From assembly GCF_001269905.1 (NCBI RefSeq), contig NZ_LHVK01000003.1:972981-1036980 (forward strand): a stretch of 64,000 nucleotides of DNA, in the 5' to 3' direction. Position numbers and translations under genes: made by a program. Below the pieces are notes generated by a model. That model was given only the letters and a program-made list of their open reading frames with translations, ran no database searches and was not told where the DNA came from. The stretch is from Pseudomonas corrugata. GTDB taxonomy: Bacteria > Pseudomonadota > Gammaproteobacteria > Pseudomonadales > Pseudomonadaceae. Below, one piece after another: positions 39,671 through 48,257 of the stretch. Position 1 is the first letter of the stretch. Each line of letters starts with the position of its first letter.

Positions 39671-40627
39671 TTATCCGCTGCGCGTCGCGAGGCATGTTTG
39701 TCTGCGATAAAAGGCGTGAATAGCCCACACCACACCTACGAATAGCAATCCTGTCCCAAGCGCTTCCATCGGTGAGGGCCAGCGTTGGTTGATGAGCAGG
39801 CCCATCGTGGTTGCATAAATGGTTCCGCTGGCGATCAATTGCCCGCTCAGAGCCAGAGGTAGACGCCGAGTTGCGATCGACCATGCCCAGGCACCTGCAA
39901 GGGTCGCCCCTAACCCCTGAATTAAGCCACAGACTATTAGCGCCTGAGTACCTGCCAATCCGCTCGGATGACTAGCGAAGTGAGACAGTTTCAAGTACAG
40001 CCCGACTGGGATGAAGGCCAGCATCTCGACGCTGCACATGAAGATCAGCATGGCTGACCACAACATGGGAGACAGGCCTGGGCGTCGAGCCAAAGCACTT
40101 TCATTCAATAGGCCAAAACCTGTCCAGAACCCGATTGCCAGCAACGATGCGAGTAGTCCAAGCAGTAACGAAGCGGTCGGGAGCACTGCCGTCGCACGGC
40201 TAAAATCAAACACGCTCAGATTGACCAAACTTATGCCCAAGGCCGCCACCAACAGGGGCCCGGCAATGGCGCGCCAGGGCACGCTGGAGCTTCGCATGTT
40301 GCCGGCAATCGCGAGTACGATCGGTACCGAACCCATCATCACTGGAGGGATCACTGGCCCAGCTGCCAAGACCGCAGTGGTGATCAGGAAAAAGTAGCCG
40401 ATGTATCCCAGGAAGCCCAGCAGTGCGGCACAGGCCCAGTCACTCAGTCGCAATTGCCGTACTTCGCTACGGTAAGCAAACAGCACGAGCAGGCTACCTG
40501 AACCGGCAAAGGCATAGCTCACCACAGCCAGATCAAAAAGGCTGTAATCTCCGACCAGCCCCGGAAAGATATAGAGCAGCGACCATGAAAAAGTGGCGGC
40601 AATGGCCGCTAATAAACCTATGGTCAT
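39671..40627 (-). CDS. EamA/DMT-family transporter
   Basis: 318 residues from the ATG at 40625-40627, which overlaps the stop of the upstream TetR gene (ATGA). About ten membrane helices in two repeats fit the EamA drug/metabolite transporter family. The last helix is followed by a short basic tail. Coupling to a TetR repressor suggests inducible efflux of an unknown small molecule. Confidence 0.88.
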   Translation of the reverse strand: MTIGLLAAIAATFSWSLLYIFPGLVGDYSLFDLAVVSYAFAGSGSLLVLFAYRSEVRQLRLSDWACAALLGFLGYIGYFFLITTAVLAAGPVIPPVMMGSVPIVLAIAGNMRSSSVPWRAIAGPLLVAALGISLVNLSVFDFSRATAVLPTASLLLGLLASLLAIGFWTGFGLLNESALARRPGLSPMLWSAMLIFMCSVEMLAFIPVGLYLKLSHFASHPSGLAGTQALIVCGLIQGLGATLAGAWAWSIATRRLPLALSGQLIASGTIYATTMGLLINQRWPSPMEALGTGLLFVGVVWAIHAFYRRQTCLATRSG

Positions 40628-41214
40628 ACGCTCTGCACCTGCTGGCTCTGCTTCCGGATCCAGCAATGAGCAACGTGCCGGGCGGTGTCGAATACCCGCA
40701 CATCCTGGGCCATGGCGCCGCTGACAAAACTGCCCTCCAGCAAGATAAACAGTCCCTCGGCAACTACCTCAGGATTGCTTATGCCGGCGCTTATGGCCAA
40801 GGCAGCAAGATTTTCGCGTATCCCTTGCTTATGCCTGTTCACTGCCAAATGGACAGGATGGCTGAACTGGGGAAATTCAGCTGCACTGTTGACGAACAGA
40901 CACCCGCGCTCGCTATCTTGCAAAAGAAAGCGTTGATATAAATCGAAAAACGCGAGCATGCCACTGACCGGGTCAGGATGCTCTGCCAAGGTGCATGCTA
41001 CCTCTTCACGCCAGCGTCGGTCACGCTCCTCAAGGCAAGCCACTATTAGCGCATCCTTGGAGGGAAAATGACTGTAGAGGGTCATCTTGGTAACACCCGC
41101 CATCGAGGCGATGGCCATCACACCAGTAATGTATATACCTTGTGACAGAAACAGCTTGAGCGCTGAGTCAATCAAGCGTTCACGGGTATCGTCCAATTTC
41201 AGGCACTCCGGCAT
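40624..41214 (-). CDS. TetR-family repressor
   Basis: 196 residues from the ATG at 41212-41214; an upstream start would add 21 residues lacking family character. The N-terminal HTH is clear (TRERLIDSALKLFLSQGIYI, VMAIASMAGVTKMTLYSHFPSKDALI). The C-terminal part resembles TetR_C domains of the AcrR type with ERGCLFVNSAAEF. It is the first gene of a two-gene unit with the EamA transporter and most likely represses it. About 270 bp with no recognisable gene lie upstream of it, up to the DUF6282 gene. Confidence 0.9.
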   Translation of the reverse strand: MPECLKLDDTRERLIDSALKLFLSQGIYITGVMAIASMAGVTKMTLYSHFPSKDALIVACLEERDRRWREEVACTLAEHPDPVSGMLAFFDLYQRFLLQDSERGCLFVNSAAEFPQFSHPVHLAVNRHKQGIRENLAALAISAGISNPEVVAEGLFILLEGSFVSGAMAQDVRVFDTARHVAHCWIRKQSQQVQSV

Positions 41215-41486
41215 GGCAACTGAGCCGACTATACTGACCGGTAAGATTGTGGTGCATCCAGATACGACCTGGATCATGGCCGCTACGACATTTCACGGGA
41301 GCAGACTGGGCGAAACAGATCACGGTTCTTCGGGTTCTGCCTGCAATGCGCTGACGCTGTTGCCGTCGTTCAGGCGCTCGCTATCGCTTTGCTCATGGCA
41401 TCACGGAACGTTTGCAAGGCAAGGCGATACGTCGATTGAGGTGCGGTATCCAATTCCTTGGGCGAACGAGCACCGGCCTATCTGCG

Positions 41487-42356
41487 CTACGGCTCCAGCT
41501 GTAACAGCTTCCGCGCATTTCCCTGCCAGACCTGCTGCGCTCGCTCGCTGCCTAATCCTATCCGTTCAAACCACAGCAAACTGTCTACCTGCCATTGTTC
41601 GATATCAGGCTGAGAGGTCTGGCCCAAGTCTGAACTATAGAGTGCCCGGGGTACGTCGCGCAGGACCTGGGTAAAGTCTTCCCATGGTTGGTAGCCAAGC
41701 AGGTAGGTCAGAGCGGTCTGTTCGGTGTAGACCATGGGCGCTTGCGCCAATGCGAGCAGGGCTCTGGCGTTCAAGCCGGTCAAGGGATTGGCCGGCTGGT
41801 TGAGCATCAGTCTGGGCACATCCAAGCGCACCGCCGCGTCTATCAACAGACGCACTTCATCAGCGTCGGCATGCCCGGTGGAGATGACGATTGGATAGTC
41901 TCGGGCCATCCGCAGCACGTCCAGAGTCTGCGCGTTCAGCTTCCCCTCATGGCTGACGGTCAGCGGCCGGATGGGGTATTTATCCAGGATCCAATGGCCG
42001 CTGTTGCGCTTGAGACGGGACTGATGGGGGCGGCCCGTGACGGTGGGAAGGTGCACGATAAGCCGGGCGTCACTGTCCCCGTGATGGCACAGCGAACGTT
42101 GTACCACCCTGAAATCGATACCGCCGGCGACTTCGTTGAGCACCACCGAGCCGGACACCGGAAGCCCTTCCTGCCGGGCCTCCCAGGCTTGGGATGCGGT
42201 GCAGCCCAGGTGGTTCTTCAGCACCACCCAGCCGTTCAACGAGCTGTAGCGACGGCCAGCCTCCATCACGCCATGGCGCCGTAGGTAGGCGTCCGGACCC
42301 GCGTGATAATGCACGTCGATAAAATCAGCCTCGAACAAACGGCGTGGATAACTCAT
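41487..42356 (-). CDS. DUF6282-type amidohydrolase-like metalloenzyme
   Basis: 289 residues from the ATG at 42354-42356, overlapping the stop of the previous gene (ATGA). FIDVHYHAGPDAYLRRHG near the N-terminus is the HxH metal motif of the amidohydrolase superfamily in the DUF6282 style; later ISTGHADADEVRLLID and LYSSDLGQTSQPD offer further His and Asp ligands. It is the last gene of a nine-gene oxidative operon, where hydrolysis of a C-N or lactone bond would be a sensible closing step. No member with this exact context is known to me. Confidence 0.75.
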   Translation of the reverse strand: MSYPRRLFEADFIDVHYHAGPDAYLRRHGVMEAGRRYSSLNGWVVLKNHLGCTASQAWEARQEGLPVSGSVVLNEVAGGIDFRVVQRSLCHHGDSDARLIVHLPTVTGRPHQSRLKRNSGHWILDKYPIRPLTVSHEGKLNAQTLDVLRMARDYPIVISTGHADADEVRLLIDAAVRLDVPRLMLNQPANPLTGLNARALLALAQAPMVYTEQTALTYLLGYQPWEDFTQVLRDVPRALYSSDLGQTSQPDIEQWQVDSLLWFERIGLGSERAQQVWQGNARKLLQLEP

Positions 42357-43129
42357 GCAACCACCTCCAGATCGATGCCCAAGTGTTCGCGCACGGTGCG
42401 CATAACCAATGCCGGCGCATCGAGCAACGGGCGCATGCCGCCATCGGGGATGGGTAACCGGCAATGCCGGGCCTGCTCGTTGATATGCACATTGATACCG
42501 CGCACCAGCTGTGACTGTTCGCCATAGACTGTCAATAACGCACCGCGATAGCTGTGACTGGCTTGACGCAGGTCGAGGCGATTGAGCAGCCGGAAACCCA
42601 GGTGCAGGCGTCTGGCCTGGAGTGCCGCACTGGTCTGGTCGATGTCGATTGGCCCACTGGGGCGTATCCGCGTCGCTGGTTGTACGAGTTGATCGAGCAG
42701 TTGGAGCGCTTGTTCAAGATCGCCAAGCAGGGCCAGATCGGCCATTTTCCCCAGTCGACCATCGAGAATTCCATCCGCCAGGGCAGGGGAGGACAGCAAC
42801 AGCACATTGCTGACGTGGGTCGCAAGGCAGGTGCCGAGTAGCGCCTGGACAACTGCGCCACCCAGGGCCGAGCCTACCAGCAAATCGATCTGGCCCAGCG
42901 CCGACAATACTTGCTGCCAGCGCTGCGAAAAATCCTCAAGCGATTCGTTTTCGTCGGTCAATAGCGATAGCGTGTCGAATATGATCACCCGGTAACCAGC
43001 ATCAACCAATGGGGCGATCATCGGTTGGAAGAACAGGCCTTCATCCCAAACGGGCATGACCGGCGACATGACCACTGCCAGTTGATTGCCATTGCCCCAT
43101 TGGCTGCTGACTGCATTGGACGTTTGCAT
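42353..43129 (-). CDS. Alpha/beta-hydrolase-fold protein lacking an obvious catalytic His
   Basis: 258 residues. A nucleophile elbow is present (LLVGSALGGAVVQ, S87) and strands fit the fold (GYRVIIFDTLS). The C-terminal region where hydrolases carry GxGH reads PDGGMRPLLDAP, with Met instead of His, and the acid position reads YGEQSQLV. So either the triad is rebuilt or the protein is not a classic hydrolase. Non-hydrolytic alpha/beta-fold proteins do exist as C-C lyases and dioxygenases. It is the eighth gene of the operon, 18 bp after the nitronate monooxygenase gene. Confidence 0.75.
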   Translation of the reverse strand: MQTSNAVSSQWGNGNQLAVVMSPVMPVWDEGLFFQPMIAPLVDAGYRVIIFDTLSLLTDENESLEDFSQRWQQVLSALGQIDLLVGSALGGAVVQALLGTCLATHVSNVLLLSSPALADGILDGRLGKMADLALLGDLEQALQLLDQLVQPATRIRPSGPIDIDQTSAALQARRLHLGFRLLNRLDLRQASHSYRGALLTVYGEQSQLVRGINVHINEQARHCRLPIPDGGMRPLLDAPALVMRTVREHLGIDLEVVA

Positions 43130-43147
43130 AATGCTTCTCCCGGCTGA

Positions 43148-44137
43148 TCAGGCAATTTTGTCTAGAGCCAATAGTTGCTGACTGTTGCGCAAGATCCGCG
43201 TGGTTTCGCTCAACAGATCATGGACGATCTGGCGCGCTGGCTTGATGTCGCCTATCAGGTCCAGAACCTCACCTGCCCAGATCGCCCGATTATCGAGGTC
43301 GTCAGCGAGGACCGCCCTGGCGTAGTCCTGGCGGACCGAGTCCGGTGCTTCTCGTAGTGCCTCATCACGGCCTAGCCAGGTTTGCGAAAAGCGGTTGGCA
43401 ATGGCCCGGCCGCTGTAGTGTTCTGGCCATTCAATGCCACGCACCAGATCGAAAATCCGCGTGCGCACCGTGTCCGAGGTACTGGATTCGATCAGGCGCT
43501 TCTTGAACGCGGCCGAGGGTAAGGCTTCCTCGGAGGCGAGGAAACGCGTGCCCAGCATGACCCCATCGGCTCCCAGCATCAGCGCTGCCGCCACGCCACG
43601 CCCATCTGCGATACCGCCAGCGGCGATCAGTGGGATTTTGTCTCCGACTCGATCCTGCACGGCGGGCAGCAATGGCATCAGGCCACGGCGCAGGCTGTGC
43701 CCGCCAGCCTCGGCCCCTTGGACAATCAATGTATCCGCCCCGGCGTCCAGGGCCGCAATGGCCTGGTCCAACTCGTGGATCTGCACGATAGCCTTCGCGC
43801 CGGCCCGATGGATGATCGGCACGAATGCCGCAGGATCGCCAAATGACAATGCGACGGCGCTGGGTCCGTGTTCCAGTGCCAGGTCCAGCAGAGCCATGTT
43901 TCGGGCCACGGTGAACATCACCAGGCCGACACCCCATGGTTGCTTCAATTCCCGCATCGGCGCCAGCTCGGTGCGCATCCATTGCTCGTCGCCATAGCTG
44001 GCGCCGACCAGCCCCAACCCTCCGGCCCTGGATACCGCCGTGGCCAGTTTCGCCCCCGAGGCTCCCCCCATGGGCGCCAGGACGATTGGGTGGGTGATGT
44101 TCAAGCTTTGTGTGAGGCGCGTGTTGAGGTCAGCCAT
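43148..44137 (-). CDS. Nitronate monooxygenase family FMN enzyme
   Basis: 329 residues with AGGAG before the ATG. TIM-barrel FMN signatures are present: PIVLAPMGGASGAKLATAVSRAGGLGLVG near the N-terminus, DTLIVQGAEAGGHS with the family His, LIAAGGIADGRGVAAALMLGADGVMLGTRFLA. The family oxidises alkyl nitronates; some members are enoyl reductases or act in biosynthesis. In this operon an N-oxidised or nitro intermediate is possible, but that is inference. Confidence 0.88.
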   Translation of the reverse strand: MADLNTRLTQSLNITHPIVLAPMGGASGAKLATAVSRAGGLGLVGASYGDEQWMRTELAPMRELKQPWGVGLVMFTVARNMALLDLALEHGPSAVALSFGDPAAFVPIIHRAGAKAIVQIHELDQAIAALDAGADTLIVQGAEAGGHSLRRGLMPLLPAVQDRVGDKIPLIAAGGIADGRGVAAALMLGADGVMLGTRFLASEEALPSAAFKKRLIESSTSDTVRTRIFDLVRGIEWPEHYSGRAIANRFSQTWLGRDEALREAPDSVRQDYARAVLADDLDNRAIWAGEVLDLIGDIKPARQIVHDLLSETTRILRNSQQLLALDKIA

Positions 44138-44159
44138 ATCGATACTCCTGTTCTCGTGC

Positions 44160-44182
44160 GGGCAGGCCAGTAAGGCCTGCCC
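44160..44182. other. Intra-operon hairpin
   Basis: GGGCAGGCC and GGCCTGCCC form a perfect 9-bp stem around AGTAA in the 61-bp gap between the ABM and nitronate monooxygenase genes, the largest gap of the nine-gene operon. There is no T-run on the coding strand. It could stabilise or attenuate the downstream message. Confidence 0.4.
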
Positions 44183-44198
44183 ATTCCGGCTTTTTGAT

Positions 44199-44567
44199 TC
44201 ACTCAGTGATGAGGGCCGCGGTCAGCGCCTGGGGGATGAAATCGCTCACCTGGTAAAGGTGAAACTCCCAGGTCCCGGTGTCCTTGAGGCCTGAATAACG
44301 TGACATGAATGACTCGTCCTGAAACAACGAGTCGAAGGCATCCTTGCTGGTCCATTGCGCCTGGTTGATGACGGTTTTCCCATCGAGGCTTTTGTACAGT
44401 CGGCTCCACTGGAAAGCCGGGTAGGTCTGCGCCACGTACTGAACGGTATCGCGGAGGACGGCCAGGGCGGCATCTTGCTGGCCTGGATTCACATGGACGA
44501 CGTTCACCAAAAAAATGGCTTGGTCTTCGCCCGATTGTGGCGCCTGGAATTGTTCGATCTGAGTCAT
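44199..44567 (-). CDS. ABM-fold (antibiotic biosynthesis monooxygenase) protein
   Basis: 122 residues with AAGGAG upstream. The ferredoxin-like ABM fold is suggested by FLVNVVHVNPGQQDAALAVL, then YPAFQWSRLYKSLDGKTVINQAQWTSKDAFDSLF and a C-terminal strand. ABM proteins include cofactor-free quinone-forming monooxygenases, haem-degrading enzymes and proteins of unknown function in biosynthetic clusters. Its place between flavin enzymes supports a role in oxidation of the same substrate. Confidence 0.8.
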   Translation of the reverse strand: MTQIEQFQAPQSGEDQAIFLVNVVHVNPGQQDAALAVLRDTVQYVAQTYPAFQWSRLYKSLDGKTVINQAQWTSKDAFDSLFQDESFMSRYSGLKDTGTWEFHLYQVSDFIPQALTAALITE

Positions 44568-44595
44568 GAGTCATTCTCCTTGAGATGGGGGCGGG

Positions 44596-45156
44596 TCATT
44601 GCGTCAGCCGCGCGGATATCGCCGGGCTGCCGTTTTCCCAAAGCAGTGGATTGATAGGCTCGGCGAACTGGACTGCGTCGACGCGGCCGATGATCACATC
44701 GTGGGAGCCGTAGCTGAGGCGTTTGTCCAAGGTGCAGATAAGGCTCGATTGCGCATCCGCCAGGCAGGGCAGGCCCTGGACGTCTTGCCATTGTCCGTGG
44801 GCGAAACGTTCGGGGCCTTTGACCTGTCCGGCGAACACCGGCACCAGAGCGCTATGGGCCGCGCTCAGCAGATTGACGCTGAAACGCCCGGACAGCGTGA
44901 GCGGGCTGTGGAGGCTGGCGGAGCGGTTGACGCAAATCAGCAGCGCGGGGGGCGAGGTGCTCACCGAGATCACCGCAGTCGCGACCATGCCCACCGGATC
45001 ATCGCCGTCACGGCTGGCAATGATTGCCACGCTGGAGGTCAACCTGCGCATGGCGTTCTTGAACTGATCTGTCAATTCGCCAGGATCGACGTCGGCAGGC
45101 ATCGGCAAGATCGCGACATTGCCCGAAACACTGCGGGCTCGAGAATATCTGCTCAT
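44596..45156 (-). CDS. Flavin reductase (HpaC/RutF family)
   Basis: 186 residues, overlapping the stop of the upstream monooxygenase gene by ATGA. The family pattern is clear: FKNAMRRLTSSVAIIAS, DPVGMVATAVISVSTSPPALLICVN, SGRFSVNLLSAAH and a late His in SYGSHDVIIGRV. It would reduce FMN or FAD with NAD(P)H and supply it to the partner flavin monooxygenase. The pairing resembles RutA/RutF and similar two-component systems. Confidence 0.9.
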   Translation of the reverse strand: MSRYSRARSVSGNVAILPMPADVDPGELTDQFKNAMRRLTSSVAIIASRDGDDPVGMVATAVISVSTSPPALLICVNRSASLHSPLTLSGRFSVNLLSAAHSALVPVFAGQVKGPERFAHGQWQDVQGLPCLADAQSSLICTLDKRLSYGSHDVIIGRVDAVQFAEPINPLLWENGSPAISARLTQ

Positions 45157-46322
45157 GCCACGGCCTCCATGATCCTGACAGGTTTGTGCGGCGCGCGTTG
45201 GCCGGCTTGTTCCATCAACGGCAACACTTCCTTGACGAAGCGCTCAAGCCCGCTCTGGTAGTCCAGCCAGGTCAGGTTGATGCCGTCCACGCCCAGGTCG
45301 GACCAGCGCTGCATCTGGTCGACGATCATCTGCGAGGTACCCACCAACGGCACGCCAGCGAAACCCGCCTTGAAATGGAAACGGAAACGCTCGGCATCGG
45401 CGGCATCCTTGAACATGCCGCTTTGCACACCGATCTCGCGGGTCACGTTATCCAGCGCGGCATCGTCTCCATGCTGAGTCACGTAGTAGTCGAGCTTCTG
45501 GTGCGCCTGGTCCAGAGTGTCTTCGTGAACGACGTAGGCATACACCCAGATTTGCAGTTCCCGGCCATGTTCCAGGCGAGCCAGATCGCGGTAGGCCTTG
45601 ATCTGCTCGCGGATGGTGTCGTCGTCATCTTCGTGCTTGAGGATCAGGAACGCTGCGTCGCAGTGCTTGGCACAGAATTGGCGACCCCTTGGAGAGCCGC
45701 CTGCGTTCATCAGGAACGGTCGGTTGATCGGCTTGGGTTCGGCATAGCCTTGCTTGACGTTGAAGAATGCGCCCTCGTAGTCAAAGTACCCGTTGGCCTC
45801 CCATGCTTTTCTGGCGATCTCTATCCATTCATCGGCATGGTCGTAGCGTTTGTCGTGGTCACGCTGGTGACCATTGAACATGCCCATTTCCTGGCCGAAC
45901 CAACCGCAGATCATGTTCAACCCGAAGCGGCCGCCACTGATGTGGTCGATGGTCGCCGCCTGTTTGGCGGCAAACAATGGGTGGACCGTGGACAAGTGCG
46001 ACGTGGTGAACAGTGCGATCTGCTCGGTGACCGATGCGAGGCCGGCGGCCCAGGTGTAGGTTTCGTAGGAGACGCCCATCGGATTGCTGGCGCCTTCCCA
46101 GCCGCGCCAACGACCCACGGGCAGCAAAAGCTCAAGGCCTGCTCGATCGGCCAGGGTGGCGATTGCCAGGTTGCTTTGCCAGTCAGCCGCGCGGTGGCGC
46201 TCCGGAGCGGTGGTCAGCGTGCAGCCGCCTTCAATGTTGAAGCCGAACACGCCGAGTTTGATTTTGTTCTGGCTGTCGCGCACCGGGTTCGGCTTGCGAA
46301 TGGAAACGTTTGCAGTGGTCAT
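45153..46322 (-). CDS. LLM-class two-component flavin monooxygenase (RutA-like)
   Basis: 389 residues. Bacterial luciferase-like features: KIKLGVFGFNIEGG at the start, ATIDHISGGRFGLNMICGWFGQEMGMFN in the middle, and PFLMNAGGSPRGRQFCAKHCD. The layout is like RutA and SfnG/SsuD-type enzymes that use reduced FMN from a separate reductase, here encoded immediately downstream. Relatives oxidatively cleave C-N or C-S bonds of uracil, sulfones or sulfonates. The substrate is unknown; no rut genes are present, so this is not the uracil pathway itself. Confidence 0.9.
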   Translation of the reverse strand: MTTANVSIRKPNPVRDSQNKIKLGVFGFNIEGGCTLTTAPERHRAADWQSNLAIATLADRAGLELLLPVGRWRGWEGASNPMGVSYETYTWAAGLASVTEQIALFTTSHLSTVHPLFAAKQAATIDHISGGRFGLNMICGWFGQEMGMFNGHQRDHDKRYDHADEWIEIARKAWEANGYFDYEGAFFNVKQGYAEPKPINRPFLMNAGGSPRGRQFCAKHCDAAFLILKHEDDDDTIREQIKAYRDLARLEHGRELQIWVYAYVVHEDTLDQAHQKLDYYVTQHGDDAALDNVTREIGVQSGMFKDAADAERFRFHFKAGFAGVPLVGTSQMIVDQMQRWSDLGVDGINLTWLDYQSGLERFVKEVLPLMEQAGQRAPHKPVRIMEAVA

Positions 46323-46362
46323 GTCGTGAGTACTCTTTCAAATGAATGGAATAAGTCGTAAC

Positions 46363-47070
46363 TCAAACGTTGGCTTGCTTTTCCTTGGGTGACAGCCAGG
46401 GCTGGTCGTAGCGGTGCAGGGCGCGGGCTTGTTCCAGGGTGGAGCCATCGCTCACGCTCTGGATGATGTCTTTCTCGGTCTGCTCGACGGCCTGGGCGCG
46501 TTGGATGACCTGTTCGGCCTTGTCGGCAGGTATGGCGAGGCAGCCGCTGCTGTCGCAGATCACCAGGTCGCCCGGATTGACCGTGACGCCGGATATCTGC
46601 ACGGGAACCTGGGTCGCCTTGAGCTGCACTCGGTTCTTCGCCGATTGCATGAAGCGGGCGCGACTGAACAGTGGGTAGTTCAGGCGTTGGACCGTATCGA
46701 TATCCCGCGCGGCCCCGTCGATCAGCGTGCCGCGAATGCCCCGGCTTTTCGCGACGTGGGTCAGGATGTCGCCCCATGTCGTGCAGTCGGTGCGCCCAGG
46801 GTTGCTGGACACAATGACTGCGTCGGACGGCACCTCATCGATGTAGTTGGCAGCGGTCCTGAAGCCGCTTCGTTGATGCACGGGCTCATACAACACCGTG
46901 TAGGCGAAGCCCACGCAGCGGGTTCCCGGCACCTGCTGATTGAGACCTGCCAGGCCCCCGGCCAGTCCCAGGCTGTCGAGTGCATCCGACAGGCTGGCGG
47001 TGTCGAGTGCCTCGCAGGCTTTGAGCAGCGCATCGTTGTCTTTCACGACGGGAGAAATGATCGCGTTCAT
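46363..47070 (-). CDS. RraA/HMG-aldolase family protein
   Basis: 235 residues, overlapping the upstream dehydrogenase gene by ATGA. The core is GRTDCTTWGDILTHVAKSRGI followed by GTLIDGAARDIDTV, containing the G-D...R-D residues of the class II HMG aldolase/oxaloacetate decarboxylase active site. In this family the same fold also gives RNase E inhibitors, but members with this length inside catabolic or biosynthetic operons usually cleave or decarboxylate keto acids. A role in handling the product of the preceding dehydrogenase is plausible. Confidence 0.85.
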   Translation of the reverse strand: MNAIISPVVKDNDALLKACEALDTASLSDALDSLGLAGGLAGLNQQVPGTRCVGFAYTVLYEPVHQRSGFRTAANYIDEVPSDAVIVSSNPGRTDCTTWGDILTHVAKSRGIRGTLIDGAARDIDTVQRLNYPLFSRARFMQSAKNRVQLKATQVPVQISGVTVNPGDLVICDSSGCLAIPADKAEQVIQRAQAVEQTEKDIIQSVSDGSTLEQARALHRYDQPWLSPKEKQANV

Positions 47071-48257
47071 GCGTGGGCTCCTTTTTTCAGGTCGTGCTTG
47101 TCCTGGTTTCTGGACTGCCGGGATGTCACCCCGTCAAGCAGTGCCGCCCCTTCGAGGGTTTGCTTGACGATGGCCGTCGCGACTTCGAAGGTGCTGGCCG
47201 TTCCGCCCAGGTCGTAGGTGCGGCAATCACTGCGTGCCACCTGGGCAACCGCGTTTCGAGTCGCTTGGGCGGCGTGGGCATGTCCAAGGTGTTCAAGCAT
47301 CAGCGCGACTGACAGGAACATTGCGCTCGGGTTGGCCCGGTGCTGGCCTGCATAGGCGGGCGCGCTGCCGTGCACGGGTTCGAAGTAGGCGCCCTGGGCC
47401 CCGATATTGGCGCTGGGAGCCAGGCCCAGGCCACCCATGACGCCGGCCCCGAGGTCGGAAAGAATGTCTCCGAACATGTTTTCCGCCACGATCACCCCGA
47501 AGCGTTCTGGCCGTCGGACCATCCACAACGCAACGGCGTCGACGTTGTCGATACTGCATTGGATGTCGGGGAAGTCCGCGGCAACCGATTCCAGGATCTC
47601 TCGGGCGAACGCGCCGCTGTATCGCAGAACGTTGGGTTTATCCGCCAGCGTGACGCGGTCATAGCCTTGCTGGCGCGCGTGTTCGAACGCAAAGCGGAAC
47701 AGGCGCAAAAGCCCTGCGCGGGTTTGCAGGCGCACCGTCATCGTGGCGTCGCTGCAGCTCTCGCGCGTCCACGGCGCTCCGTTGCGTTCGCGCTCAGCCA
47801 GTATCGGCTCGAAGGCTTGCGGAATGCTGGCAAAATCCAGCCCGGCGTACAGGCCTTCGGTGTTCTCTCGAATCACCGAAAAACGATAGCGGTTATTGCC
47901 CAGCACATCGGTAACAGGCCGTACGTTGGCAAACAACCCGAGTTTTTGGCGAAGCTGGATTACGGGCGAAACATAAACCCGTCCGGTCCCCCTGAGCGCT
48001 GATGAAAGTTCTGCTTCTGCCTCTCGAAGAGGCTTGCTGGTGATGGCGCCCAACAGCGTTGCATTACTTTCGTTGATCAGATTCCAGGTTCTATCCGGAA
48101 TGCAATTTCCCTCTTTCTGCCAGCAGCTCCAACCGATATCTCCAAACTTCAGGTCGATGGGCAACTCAAGCGCTTCAAATAACGGCAGTACCGCTTCGGT
48201 AACTTCGACGCCAATGCCGTCGCCTGCCAATACACATACTTGTTGGCGCTGGCTCAT
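47067..48257 (-). CDS. Isocitrate/isopropylmalate dehydrogenase family enzyme
   Basis: 396 residues, with ATG overlapping the stop of the aldolase gene (TAATG). Family motifs: VLAGDGIGVEV, FSVIRENTEGLYAG, LADKPNVLRYSG and the metal-binding NMFGDILSDLGAGVMGGLGLAPSANIG, then FEPVHGSAP. It would oxidise a 2-hydroxy acid carrying a neighbouring carboxylate, with decarboxylation, using NAD(P). Specificity (isopropylmalate, tartrate, homoisocitrate or new) is not clear. No isomerase gene lies nearby, which argues against ordinary leucine-type chain extension. Confidence 0.9.
   Translation of the reverse strand: MSQRQQVCVLAGDGIGVEVTEAVLPLFEALELPIDLKFGDIGWSCWQKEGNCIPDRTWNLINESNATLLGAITSKPLREAEAELSSALRGTGRVYVSPVIQLRQKLGLFANVRPVTDVLGNNRYRFSVIRENTEGLYAGLDFASIPQAFEPILAERERNGAPWTRESCSDATMTVRLQTRAGLLRLFRFAFEHARQQGYDRVTLADKPNVLRYSGAFAREILESVAADFPDIQCSIDNVDAVALWMVRRPERFGVIVAENMFGDILSDLGAGVMGGLGLAPSANIGAQGAYFEPVHGSAPAYAGQHRANPSAMFLSVALMLEHLGHAHAAQATRNAVAQVARSDCRTYDLGGTASTFEVATAIVKQTLEGAALLDGVTSRQSRNQDKHDLKKGAHA

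Noticed and set aside
45153..46322. RutA of the uracil degradation pathway
   Set aside because: The protein is RutA-like, but rutB-G are absent and the neighbours encode an aldolase, dehydrogenase and nitronate monooxygenase.
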